A DNA stretch of 64,000 nucleotides from Strongylocentrotus purpuratus (Eukaryota; Echinodermata; Echinoidea; Camarodonta; Strongylocentrotidae): assembly GCF_000002235.5 (NCBI RefSeq), contig NW_022145594.1:18082412-18146411 (forward strand), read 5' to 3'. Under the pieces are notes generated by a model, which did not search any database, was not told the origin of the DNA, and saw only the letters and a program-made list of their open reading frames with translations. Shown piece after piece: positions 1 to 11,439 of the stretch. The translations under genes and the position numbers were made by a program. How positions within the stretch are numbered: the stretch's first letter is position 1; each line of letters starts with the position of its first letter.

Positions 1-11
1 CTTGCGTATTT

Positions 12-214
12 GGCTTGCGTATTGCTGCGTATTTATGGCAAGCCGTTTTAACATTTATTTCTATTTCTTGATATCAAGAAATTATTTTCTGTTGTAAAGA
101 AGCAATGGTAATTCTTTATATCAAGAATTCGATTTCTTGATATCAAAAATTCATTTCGGAAATAGGAATAAATGTTGAAACGGCTTGCCATAAATACGCA
201 GCAATACGCAAGCC
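12..214. repeat. palindromic MITE
   Basis: Arms 12-67 and 159-214 are near-perfect inverted copies (outer ends GGCTTGCGTATTGCTGCG). The middle holds TTGATATCAAGAA-type short palindromes. Open reading frames across it (172-381) are not genes. Confidence 0.8.
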
Positions 215-424
215 AAAAACACAAAGGTGTGACTGAGGCATTATCAGAATTGTATGGCTATAGTTATGAATGTTTGAAATATGAGATCACTATAAAATAT
301 TTGAATCCCGAATTTGCAATTTGTTCAATGGATTGTGATGTCGTCAAAGATGATTCTCCCGTTTATCGTGCGCAAAAATAAATTCTATTTCCGTTTTCCT
401 TTCAAGTGGCTTCTATCTTGAGGC

Positions 425-438
425 CAGGCGCGTACACA

Positions 439-513
<75 letters not shown>

Positions 514-765
514 GGGGGGGGGGGGGGGGTGGGGGGGTTAAACCCCCCCTTTGGTAATTTTGTGTGTGTAAACCCCCCTAAATTTCTCTAAAACCCCCCC
601 CTTTGGGTTTTTTTTTTTTTTTTTTTTATTAAATAAAAAAAAGAAAAGAAAAAAAAAGAAAAAAAAATTCCCATGGTTGACCTAAAAAAGCGATTTTTGG
701 GAGGACAAAAAAAAAAAAAACCCCCCCCCCCCCCCCCCCTTGAAAAAATCCTGCGTACGCGCCTG
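425..765. mobile_element. hAT-like G-run MITE with 8-bp target duplication
   Basis: Flanked by direct repeats CTTGAGGC at 417-424 and 766-773. Termini CAGGCGCGTACACAGG and the inverse of CAGGCGCGTACGCAGG. Just inside lie a roughly 90-bp G run on the left and a C run on the right; the core is T/A-rich. An 8-bp duplication with CAG ends is typical of hAT elements. The run lengths may be unreliable in the assembly. Confidence 0.75.
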
Positions 766-955
766 CTTGAGGCACTACACAGACTATGTTATGGATAACA
801 CATTATTAATATAAACTAATATAAAATACCATCCTGTGTCATTTTGAAAATTTGACGTTTTATTCATTCTGTCTTTTGAAAGAAATGCGAAACTAGTCCA
901 ACGTGACGTCATAGAGACATTACCGATTCAGCAAATTTGAAGTGCCATACGTATT

Positions 956-1116
956 GCCCCGAATTCACAAAGGAGGTTTGTCGACAAACCGAGGTTTATG
1001 TGCGTCATACGACGCGTTTCGACGCGTTTTTACAAACCTTGGTTTGTAAAAAACAAAAGGAGGTTTGTCGAAACAAAAGGAGGTTTGTCGTCAAACCTCC
1101 TTTGTGAATTCGGGCC
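956..1116. mobile_element. GGCCCGAATTCACAA-family MITE, copy 1
   Basis: Ends CCCGAATTCACAAAGGAGG and its inverse. Internal GTTTGTCGACAAAC palindromes and ACGCGTTTCGACGCGT. Related copies lie at 23051-23156 and 25726-25831. Here the 3' arm unit AAACAAAAGGAGGTTTGTCG is duplicated. Confidence 0.8.
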
Positions 1117-1758
1117 ATAGTGATTATAAATCTCAAAAGTTCCTATCTTATTCTTTTTGTTCAAATTTCATTCAAACTTTCGCCACTTTACTTTTCTGAT
1201 CTTTATGATTTCTTTTAGAGTAGTTGCCTATTAAAGTTGGAGTGGATTTCCCTTTAATGAAACATCCAAGCTGAACAGTTAGTTCACAGCTCGAATACTT
1301 AAAAAGCTCACACGGCTTCATACTGTATTGATGATTATACATAATTACTTTAACCAACTTATATTAAGACATACTTAAGTTTAAAGAGAGGTTTACCATT
1401 ACAAGCAATGCTCGTCAATAAGCCCCTCTTTTTCACATGTTTGATATAATTACACTTACCTTCAATAATGTTTAAACTGACAATTATTGTCAGTAACTAT
1501 GGACTATTGCAATATTCATAATATCGTTTCCAGAGCATGTAAAATAAATAAATCCAAATTAAAATTAAATTCAAACGAGAAGAAATTATATTACAAAGTA
1601 GGATGAGACAAATATTGTAATAACGGAAGTAGAATATTCAAGCTGTTACCATAGTGCCTACATGAACCGGGTGGACCCTGTCTTGAACCTATGGCAATGG
1701 ATTGATTTAGTAGTCAACGGGTTCCAATGATAGCAAGACATTTCTATTTTCGTTGCAG
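1117..1758. other. no gene or recognised repeat
   Basis: AT-rich sequence upstream of the first visible exon of gene A, presumably part of an intron. No convincing exon with the phase-1 donor needed by the 1759 exon was found here. Confidence 0.5.
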
Positions 1759-4131
1759 TGGCCCTGAACAGCTTATTCCGGTTTAACCCGGAAGTTGTTC
1801 TCTCACGAATAGACCGTATCGTTGTACTGCTGGAAGATATGGGAACGAATGACAAACATTTTCTGTATATGCTACTCTATGACGTCAGCCAACTGAATTC
1901 AAAGGTATGTTTCCAGAAAATATCTTATATCTTTTCAATGGAAAACCCCGACTTAATATGAAGTTATGATCTTGATCAGCCGTAAAAAGATTCAGATTAG
2001 CGTTCGACTCAGCATTTAAAATATCTACCAAATTCTCTTCAATCGAACTTAGGATCCTGTATTTCTAATTGAAACACTCTACAAGAGAAAGTACGATCGT
2101 AACGGTACAGAGGAAGGGGATGACTGATCCCCTAGCAATAATAAACAACTTTTAAAGCATTAACACGTGACATTCCAGAATACCTTTAATACGCTGGAAA
2201 ATCTCGTCATATGCTTTGATTGTAGAATGACAATGTGCATTAAGCTTAACCAAACTTAATCTGAGTCCAAAGTTCAAAGTTCGGAGTTGTATTTAAAAGA
2301 TTTAAGAAAGCAAAGTATAAATAAATAAGCGACATGGAATATTCTGAAGAAAACGCATTTCAATTTCACAATTAAAGCTAAAAAGAAGAACATAAGGATC
2401 ATAAAGATTAAAGAAAACAATATGAATGAAACGTAATTCATTTCTTGCATTTTATGCTTAATAAGTTCTGGACTTCTCGTACCTCATATAGATCTGGAGT
2501 TTGAGGGTGTCGAACAAAGTACATTTCAAGTTCACAATCATTGGATAACAAGGGAACATAAGGATCGTGAAAGATTAGAAGAAAAAAATAAAATGAAACT
2601 TTTTTCAATTCTTGCATTTTACGCTTATAATAGGTCTTGGTACCTCACATCGATCTAATGTTTGAGGACGTCTGCCACTCATCCCTGATGCATTTCTGTT
2701 TCATGACCCTGGCAAACATCTCCCTCAAACATGCCGAGAAGTTCATCAAGCACGTAGACAGGTGTGTTAAAGCATGGAAACAGAACCCGAATGGAGCTGC
2801 TTCTGCTTGCAAGGCCATCTCCAGTGTCGGATGCCTCAACAAGGTAGGCCTACGTCATATCATGGAACTACTAAGCATCATATCAAACTCGGGCAAAACA
2901 ACCCACCTGACCTGAACAACATGATAACATCTTTCAATCCCCACCGCACTACGCATAGCAACTTGCGCCTTCTATATATCAAACAATCCCTAATCAGTGA
3001 CCATTGGTCCCCCATGATCCTGTTTTTCTTATGTTAATAGAGAGCTGATTTGATGAGATAACCACCTGTTAGTTACCTTGCAGGGAGGTCTAATCCCTCC
3101 TGGCTAAACCAGTGCAGAAGGGCTTTAAAGGGAGATGGTAGTCAGTTTCTATGTGCCGTAGGTCACAGGTCGCTGACACCAGCCATAGTGGACATTAGTA
3201 ATGGGTGTACAAGGCTCGCACACGTCAAACCCGTGGTCCAATCAAGACCCAATAGTCTCTCGGAGAATCTTTGGGAGAGGGAACCCGGCCCCCCCCCCCC
3301 CCCACTCAGAGGTCGGAATGACCGCATGCGTGTTGCCAAAATGTCCGGTAAAGGGGTATTTTTCGTGCGACAAAGTCCGGCCCGAGAATTGTAAAAAAAG
3401 GGGTGTATTTGACTTTCCACCCCGAGATTTCTTTAAAAAGGGGGTGTTTTTCTTTTTTTCTCTCATCTCTTTGGACTCCTGAGAAAATATTCCGAATTTA
3501 GGGGGGTACATTGAGCATTTTTCCTGATTTAGGGGGGTCTCCAAGGCAGGAAAAGCCTGTGAAAAGCCCGCGAAATGGGGGTTTGGAAATGTTGGGAGTC
3601 CTCAGATAGGGGGTGCTTTCAAAAAGAGAGTACGAGCATATGCGTACCCTAAATAACACTGAGTGGGGGGGGGGGGGGGGGGGGGGCCGGGAGAGGGAAA
3701 CGTAAGATAATAACTTTTCCGTATGGGGCGATAAATTGGTGGAAAGGCAGAGCATTTCATCAGGCTTGATGTTGGTCATTTAAACTAAAGGCTATAATAA
3801 TGGTTTTTTGGCAAAAATTACTATTAGGTAACCCAAATGGTGACGAATTCTCCATGATAGCCCACTAATATGCGTCTTTAACGAACGATAGATGTATTTC
3901 ATAAAACTTTAGGGGATTATTTTGCCATAGAGGCAAAGGGCATGACTGAATCCTGATAGAATCGAGAGGTATAGAAAGGATAATTTCAAGAAAGATGCAT
4001 AGAAAGAGACTGAGAGAAAAGATGTAGAGAGAACGAGAGCATGAAAGACAACAGGGGTGAGAGGGCCATGGAGAAATAATGAGAGATATACAGTGAGGGA
4101 AGCAGTGACTGAGAAAACAAGTAAGAGAGAG

Positions 4132-4170
<39 letters not shown>

Positions 4171-7100
4171 AGGAGAGAGAGAGAGAGGTAGATAGAAAGA
4201 GAGAGGGAGAGAAAGAGAGAGAGAGAGAGCAGAATATACCGAATCCGTGGACAATAAGATAACGTTAATCGCACAATAGAAAGCCGTACTTGTAGACACC
4301 AATAAGTAAATTTAGCTGACATTTTCTCCATTTCTCCAGAAAGAGGCTGGCAGATGTTTGAAGATCTTGTTCACCAAGCTAAAGAGCATCGATCCCATGT
4401 GGACCGGTGTAGTCCTCATGGAGGTCAAAAGGATAGGTCAGGCCCACAAGGAATGCCTGGCCGTTTACAAGCCCAACATTGTGAAGCTTAAGAAGTGCCA
4501 GCAGATTGGGGTGCCCGATCTTGTCCTGGCCCTGATTGATTTCCTGGAAGGCAGAAGGTAAATCGTACAAATCATGTCGAAAGACGCCGTCATCATACTC
4601 GGTTCTGGCCATGTGAAGTGAAGGCTTTGTATATTAGATGCAAAAAAAACCTTACGCGTACGTTTGACACGTAATATTGCTATTCCTGACTGTATTACTG
4701 CCTTGCATGTGTGAACCGCTTAACCAAGACAGAGAAAAACTGTTCTTTACCCCCAAAAAACTTTCAGAAGTAAGAATAAAATCTGTCTTGAAATGTTCAA
4801 TATATTTCCAGTATATTGAACTACAGATTAAAGCTTAATTTGCACCCCCCGTCCTGTAATTTCATAAACAATAAATGATACCTTAACTATTTGTGGAAAT
4901 ATTGTCTATGTTTTTGCAAAATGTTTTTTATGGTATTCATAGCCTTCTGGGGCTAACTGAAGATGTGGCCGAGCAGAGAGAAGACATTGACGACTTAGAC
5001 AATCGGGTGACGACGACAGAAAATGACGTTTCGAGAATTGACGAGACCGTGGCCCAGCAGAGCGAGGATATCCAAAATGTAAAGAGCGAAGTCAACGACC
5101 AGGGCGAAAGACTTGATGAGCTGAAAGAAGTCGTGGACGAGACAGTGGAGAAAGTCGAGGAGATCGACCATAAGGTGATAAACGTTTAATAAAGTTATAT
5201 GATAATTAAATGAATTTCGTTTAATCAGGGAAGCCTCATCAGCATCAATACTCTCCTTCCTGAGGGTTTCGCATTTATTATTACGTCAGCAATTGCTAGT
5301 GAACCATTTACACCTGGGTAGAGAGTGGCAAATGTGGATTAATGTCTTGCCAAAGGACGTTTGAACACTTAACTCTGGGATTGATTGTCAAGTAAATCAA
5401 CTATTACACCACGATAACTCCACTTTATTATATTCAACAGCTTTTTTTCAAGCGTTATAACAAAATTGCTTAATCATTAGGTCAGAAATCCCCAGGCTAG
5501 ACATAGACATGAATAATACGCCCCCAAATAAACACTTTTGTCTATTATTATTGGTATTACTTAGGAATATTCTAATCAGAAATACTTTTCAGTAACATAC
5601 ATGTATAGAGTGACAATAATTGGGTACCTTTTTGTTTTTGTCATGAATCAACGATTTTTAAAGTCGCATTTTATGGTTAAATTAACAACAATTTATTCCG
5701 TTTACTCAGGTAGAAAATAAGTGAAGGCAGATATTGTAATCGTTAAAGGCTAGTGCACATCTGTCGCGGTTGACCGCCGCCAAAAAAAAAAGCCGCCAAA
5801 AAAAAACACGGTTTTCAAGTATAAATGAATGTCAACTGCGCTTGCGCTTCAAAGGATTTGTTTGTGCATAGCCACTGAGACACACTAGCCCTGTGATTAA
5901 GTTATCATTTAAAGTATACTACTTCGAATGCTGCTGCTATTATTATCACTACTACGTACAATTACAACGTTTTTTCTTTTGCGCTGGATGTTTATTGCAT
6001 TTTTCAATTTTGTTTCACTGCTTACAGCATAAATGAATGTCAACTGCGCTTGCGCTTCAAAGGATTTGTTTGTGCATTGCCACTGAGACACACTAGCCCT
6101 GTGCTTAAGTTATCATTTAAAGTATACTACTTCGAATGCTGCTGCTATTATTATCACTACTACGTACAATTACAACGTTTTTTCTTTTGCGCTGGATGTT
6201 TATTGCATTTTTCAATTTTGTTTCACTGCTTACATTGTGTTTGCCCCCGCAGACTATTACTAACGCACCAAAATGGTCACGTGACGTCTCGAAGCTGTTA
6301 AACCCCGAGCATGAACATGACTGGCGGTTCCTGGCCGTACGGCTCGGCTACTCGGGTGAGGACATCCGCAACTGGGCCCTGTCACCTGACCCTACCATGG
6401 CCATCCTGGCCGAGTGGTACACCACTCACAAGAGCAGCGACGCCACCTATGCCATACTCAGCGCGCTGGAAGACATGGGAAGGACCGATGCAGCAGAAAT
6501 CATCACGCAGTCTTTAGATGAAGCAGGTTTGCAAATACATTGTTGTTCTCTATAATATACTGATAAACAACAACAATAATGTTGATAACAATCATAATAA
6601 TGAAAATAAAACTTATAACAACAAACTGTATACCCCCTTAATACCAGTCTCTCTGAGCGTCTTCGGGTGATGGAAATGTAAGGTAATAGGCTTTCCTTAA
6701 AAGCACACTGTCCTACTTGCTCCCTCTATATAGAAAACTTCCCCAATCGGTGCCTGTTGGTCCCCCATGATCCTCTTTTTCTTATGTTAAATGAGAGCTG
6801 AGTTAATGAGATAGCCACCTGTCACAGTGACCTCGCTCTTATGTGTCTTTAACAGAACTGCTTGTGCCAAAAACACCCTCGGACGATTCTGGAAAGCCCC
6901 CGACCGTCTTCCTGAGCTACCAGTGGGACCACCAGCCCGAAGTGAAGGCCATCAAGAAGCATCTCGAGATGGCAGGGTTTCCTTGCTGGATGGACATCGG
7001 TCAGATGGGTGGCGGAGATCAGTTGTTTGCTAAGATCAGCCAGGGTATGAGGTCATCCAAGATGGTGCTCTGTATGGTGACTGAGAAATACTCAAACTCG

Positions 7101-10100
7101 GAGAACTGTAACAAAGAAGTGAGCAAAAACATGATAATTACAACGTCCATGGATCACTTGAGTTTTGAATAAATGATATATTCTTAAACGCATATTAACT
7201 CTCATATTCGAATTCTATGTGTCTTGCAAAATATATTTGATATTTTGAACTAGCGTAGGCGCATATCATTTATCCAAATTGTGTGTAATTCGTGTGAATG
7301 ACGACCAATTTCTTCCAGCCGATAAGATACTTTTACCCGACGACATTTGCTCTTCAGGAGGTTTCAGACCGCAGAACAATTGTCCCCAAAGCAATAGTCG
7401 TATAAGAGTTTTCTGTATTCAAATTTTTTCTTTTGTCATCAATTTGTTTCTCGTTCTTAAGGTGAATCTCGCAAATCTACTGAACAAACCAATCATTCCC
7501 GTCCTCATCGACCAAACCAAGTGGCCTCCAGAGGGCGCCATGAGCATGCTCTTTGCACAGCTGCTCTACATCCAGTTCTTTAACGAGAAAGAATACGTGA
7601 GAGGAGAAAAGTTCTGGGAGGATGCCAAGTTCTCGGAACTCTTGGGTCAGATATCCTACCACGCTACCCCTGATGAGAGCATGGTGTCTGATGGTAGGAG
7701 AACATATCATCGTTCATTCAAAATTTCCTATAGCAATTCCGATGGAAAGGCTAAGTAAAAAATACACATATGAAACCTTTATTCCGTTTGTGTTAGCTTC
7801 TGCATGACAAAGGACCCATAATTTGCAGATGTCGAGGATCGTGTCTTTTGAGGTGTGGCATCTTACCCCCAGATGTTTTTTTCTTAACCCCAAACAAGAA
7901 GAGGATGATATTAATGCCCGCAAAATAACGAAATCGGTTTGTAAGAGGACTATACCTTTGGCAGATAAGCATGCAAGCTGAAGCAGTCGAGGTTACACAT
8001 TTGGACATTGATTGAACAACCCCAGGAGTTCCGACTCCTCTTTAGATTACTCCCTTTATGTAATTCACTCACACGAGGGATACCGACAACACATTCTTCT
8101 ACAGATTTCTTAATGAATTATAATAATAATAATAATATTTAATTTTTATATAGCGCTTAATACAAATGTCTCTAAGCGCTTTACAAATATACCCCGGTCA
8201 TTGGATTCAGTGCTTGCCCGCACACGCTGTGTGCACAATCTCCACTCCCTGGGGAGCATTCCAGCCGGGCGTTACTTGACGCTCACAAGCTATTTGACCA
8301 ACAGTGGTTGGTAGTGTGTTATCAGCTACATTTTGTTGTAATGCCAAAAGTTACTAATATTATTCTGTATACACATTCAACTTTTTGTCATAATTTGAAT
8401 ATGTTGTATCACTTAAATGTAATTTGATCTATAATTATGTTGCAGGAGAAAATAAATTCAATTAATATTCAATTCAATAAAATGCTGCCATCGCTAAATA
8501 GATCGGTCTATATGCAGTCTGCGTGGAGTCGGTCTGGTGGTTTAACTGTGATGTTCCCCCTCCCCTTTTCCCATATCCTGTAGAGTACCGAGATTGGATC
8601 CCGCAGTTAGAGGACGATCCAGTCACCGTGAAGAAGGTATCAGGAGATGCAGAGAACTCGCCAGTGCAGCAACAGAGCCATGCCACGGTAAGGGCCATCA
8701 TTCCGGGCTACTTCGAATCATCGGCTCATCGCGTCCGGTCTTCGGGTTGGGTCGGGTGGTTGCGTTACACGGCCATTCGTAGATTTGCCGTAGGGTGTTC
8801 ATAAAGTGTCTGGTAAATTGGAACAAACCATATGTTAGGTGAGAGGGTGTCATTTCAGGAACAATACCCCGACATTTCGTGAAAGAGGGGGTATGTTTTC
8901 ACAAAAGGTCGGTTAACGCGACCATCCGACCGGACGTGGTGACCCGATGATTCGAAGTAAGCCACTATTTCGCTAGTTTATTTCACGAGAAAGCCTTTTG
9001 AGAATGCAACAAGGAATGAAGAATACACCTGGTACCTAGCTAAGTCTTCTATCCAAGGGACCATTGGAGTAGGGTAGGGTCGAGCCATGGCAACGAAAGA
9101 GGGTTATCGATGTTATGGGATTAGCAGTCTTGTGGATGATAGGCAAGAGACAGGGTCGTCGAGCGGAGCAGAGGTGGGCGGAAATAGGTGTGGAAGAGGA
9201 TCGGCCATCGGACTTTCTTTGTAGCCTAATTTTATTTTCTTTCTCTCATGACCCTTTCTCCTTATTCGTCATTCTGGTAGAGGGTGGTATTATCAGTGTC
9301 TATCCTCATCCTAGATGAATACTGTCCTCGGCCAACTGTCCCCAGCCAACATGACGTGTATTCAGTTTATTATGATTCTTCTTGTAAATAATTTCCGTGG
9401 TCTACAAGATTCTGCCTGGTTTTAATGCCTCGAAAATATATCTTTTAAGCTCTTATATGTCACATGGGGATAATAATTCGAATCTTTCTTCGCCTTCATT
9501 TGTTCATGTCAGGTTTTCTTTATGCTTAGTCTCTAATATTATTATATTCTTTACTTTGGTTCTAAATTAATGTTTCACTTCCCAAAGAATCTATGTCCAA
9601 CTAAATTAGTTTTAATTGTATTTCTGCCATCCCAAATTTGTATATCTATTATTTGTTTTTTCCCTCTCAATTCAGGAGACTTCGGAACCCCCGTCAGTAT
9701 TCATTTCGTACCAATGGGACAAGCAGACTGAGATCAAGAGACTGTTCTCACGTCTCACTGGTCTAGGATACCACTGCTGGTTGGACATCAATCAGATGGG
9801 TGGTGGGGATCCACTCTACTCCAAGATCGATAAGGGAGTGAGAAATGCCAAGGTATATAGGCCTATAATATTAGTCTCAAACATCATTGGCAGTGAAAAA
9901 GAGGCCATAGGTGGTAACTTCCTCATAACGAATAAATTTCCCCTCTTAGGGGAAGAATGGGTAACATAGATTCTTCTAAACTCCTGATCGACTGCTTCCA
10001 AAGTAATCTTTAATAATAAGAATTAAACTTGAAATAACCATCTGCTCCAAACAACTCACAGGTACAATAATTGACAATTTCATGAAGGGTTTCAAACTTT

Positions 10101-11424
10101 CAATACGACGTGAATACACTCAGTGGGTGGAAAATAACTGTGTGCCATTGGTCACTACAGCACATGGTCCAGCGACATTTGACCGCTCTCGAATTCCTAC
10201 ACTAACTGAATGCATAACTTTAACTCTGGTCCAAACATACAATTAACTAAACTTAACTTTAAACATAAAACTATACTCAAACCAATTTGCAACCCCATGC
10301 CCATCCCCATATTGGCGACAACGCAATTGTTTGAGGACCTACATAACTGGATTAATTTTCTGGATCACATTATACCCCCACTTCATGAGTGAGTTCAGGT
10401 TGTTTCATGAAGATTCTTCCATCTTATTTGATATTAGAATAAAAGAACGAGAAAAATCATTGTAAGAGCTTATATGCACACATCATTTGAAACTTTTTGA
10501 AGAGAAAGAAATCCATCATAATGTTTCTGTCTAACAGGTCGTCATCTCATGCGTGACCCCAAAGTACGCCCTCTCCGCCAACTGCAGACGAGAAGTGAGT
10601 CTGTCGGACGCGCTCCGCAAACCCATCATTCCTCTGCTGCTTGAAGAGATGACGTGGCCTCCAGAAGGACCAATGAGCATGACCTTTACCCAGCTTCTTT
10701 ACATCGATTTTACCAAGGAGACGACACAGGCCGGGTTCGAGGATGAAAAGTTCGATGAACTCATCGAGAAGATGAATGAGCTTGCGCAGCCGATGATTGA
10801 GGTTATGCCTGCTAATGAGGAGAGAAAGGTCGATGAAAATCTGCAAACAACTACGCCAAAAGCAGAAGGTAAGCATTAAGCATGTTATCAACGCGACTGC
10901 TTTCAGTGAAATCTTAAGACTCTGTTCATAAAACGTAACCATTTACGTTAAAAGAAACAAAAACAAAAACAATATTTGGTCACGGCTAATAGTTACACAA
11001 TCAAACGTCATACCTTTGTCCGATATTCCATGAATTAAAGGTTAGTAAAGGATTATTACAAAATAGGTCAACACAAAAACCCGCGCCTGGAAACAACGTT
11101 GGATTCTTTTTGGCGGGTACTACGTAGGTTCGTATACTAGTCGTTATTATCACTTTATTTTATATAGAGGCATAGAGAGAGAGAGAGGGGTAGTTTATCA
11201 ACTTGCTATAATTCTCTAGACTAAAGTGGTTTCGAAGCTGTCTAAACCCTTGCATTGTGTATGACATTTCAGGAAAAGAGACGACTCTCACAGGTAACGA
11301 TGCTACATCTCTTGGTGAACAGCCGACACCACTTCAACACGATGATCAGTCCGAAGATAGCAACTCATCGAGGCCTCCGTCTGGGAAAAAGAACAGAAAA
11401 TCTTCGACATGCTTGCTTCTTTGA
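1759..11424 (+). CDS. ARM-like / coiled-coil / Death / tandem-TIR protein with CaaX tail (gene A, 5' partial)
   Basis: Eleven exons with AG/GT borders and agreeing phases: 1759-1904, 2634-2843, 4340-4557, 4943-5174, 6253-6526, 6856-7118, 7462-7693, 8584-8687, 9676-9852, 10538-10868, 11273-11424. About 779 residues are visible; the first exon enters in phase 1, so the start lies upstream, probably outside the window. Residues 1-192 are helical and ARM-like (SARM1-type or Melted/VEPH1-like, from memory). Residues 193-269 form an acidic coiled coil. Residues 270-350 are a Death domain ([20 protein letters not shown]). TIR-1 spans about 375-500 ([10 protein letters not shown] loop DIGQMGGGD, Glu448) and TIR-2 about 567-690 (VFISYQWD, Glu638). 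The last exon gives a Ser/Pro-rich tail ending [12 protein letters not shown], a polybasic CaaX signal. Likely an innate-immune or cell-death signalling protein at membranes; NADase activity is inferred only. Confidence 0.88.
2365..2670 (+). repeat. imperfect tandem duplication across the gene A exon-2 acceptor
   Basis: A segment of about 167 bp occurs twice (about 2365-2510 and 2532-2670). Both contain CTTGCATTTTAYGCTTA, a TACCTCA(T/C)AT block and GTTTGAGG. The second copy holds the real acceptor and the first 25-30 bases of the exon at 2634. The first is a decayed decoy. Confidence 0.65.
2995..3165 (+). repeat. interspersed repeat (CCCCCATGATCCT family), copy 1
   Basis: Shares TTGGTCCCCCATGATCCT, TTTTTCTTATGTTA, GAGCTGA and GAGATARCCACCTGT with copies at about 6685-6840 and 11440-11645. 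The family (SINE or MITE) is not recognised. Confidence 0.6.
3284..3690. mobile_element. hAT-like G-run MITE, 9-bp target duplication
   Basis: GAGAGGGAA at 3275-3283 and 3691-3699. Ends are inverted: CCGGCC, C-run, CACTCAG on the left; CTGAGTG, G-run, GGCCGG on the right. Internal short repeats of the type TTTAGGGGGGT. It lies in an intron of gene A. Confidence 0.7.
4118..4230 (+). repeat. (GA)n microsatellite
   Basis: Imperfect GAGA tract within a wider purine-rich stretch 3960-4230. Its translations on the other strand (Ser/Leu-rich) are not proteins. Confidence 0.9.
5262..5425 (-). mobile_element. tRNA-derived SINE, minus strand
   Basis: On the minus strand, GTGGAGTTATCGTGGTGTAA (tRNA-like box A region) is followed by the ATTAATCCACATTTGCCACT block and CACCCAGGTGTAAA. 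A related block occurs on the plus strand at about 49637-49670. Confidence 0.6.
5821..6235 (+). repeat. 208-bp exact-looking tandem duplication before the Death-domain exon
   Basis: Two adjacent copies (5821-6028, 6029-6235) differ at about two positions. The unit ends in TTTCACTGCTTACAG / TTTCACTGCTTACAT, so the first copy carries an acceptor-like TTACAG. The true acceptor (CCCGCAG, 6252) follows the second copy. Confidence 0.85.
6685..6840 (+). repeat. interspersed repeat (CCCCCATGATCCT family), copy 2
   Basis: Contains CTCCCTCTATATAGAAAACT, CCCCAATCGGTGCCTGTTGG and the shared core. It ends within 20 bp of the acceptor of the first TIR exon of gene A (6856). Confidence 0.65.
8110..8300 (+). 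repeat. interspersed repeat with TATAGCGCTTAATACAA core
   Basis: Begins with (TAA)n, then TATATAGCGCTTAATACAAA, CTCTAAGCGCTTTACAAAT and CACTCCCTGGGGAGCATTCC. The last part recurs inverted at 12900-13000. A SINE-like element common in marine invertebrates, by memory only. Confidence 0.6.
8340..8485 (+). repeat. possible LINE 3' end with AATTCAATT tail
   Basis: AT-rich segment ending in AATAAATTCAATTAATATTC and further AATTCAAT units, resembling the microsatellite tails of non-LTR elements. No coding part remains. Confidence 0.35.
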
Positions 11425-11439
11425 TGCATTCTGAAAGAC

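Noticed and set aside
172-591. Two open frames, one with a poly-Gly run
   Set aside because: The first lies in the arm of a palindromic MITE; the second is the G homopolymer of a hAT-like MITE. Neither has splice or domain support.
3865-4331. Two long Ser/Leu-rich minus-strand frames
   Set aside because: They are translations of the (GA)n microsatellite in an intron of gene A.
7279-7758. 159-codon frame containing the second half of TIR-1
   Set aside because: Its first 60 codons are intron read-through. The acceptor TTCTTAAG at 7461 and the matching gene B exon define the real start of the exon.
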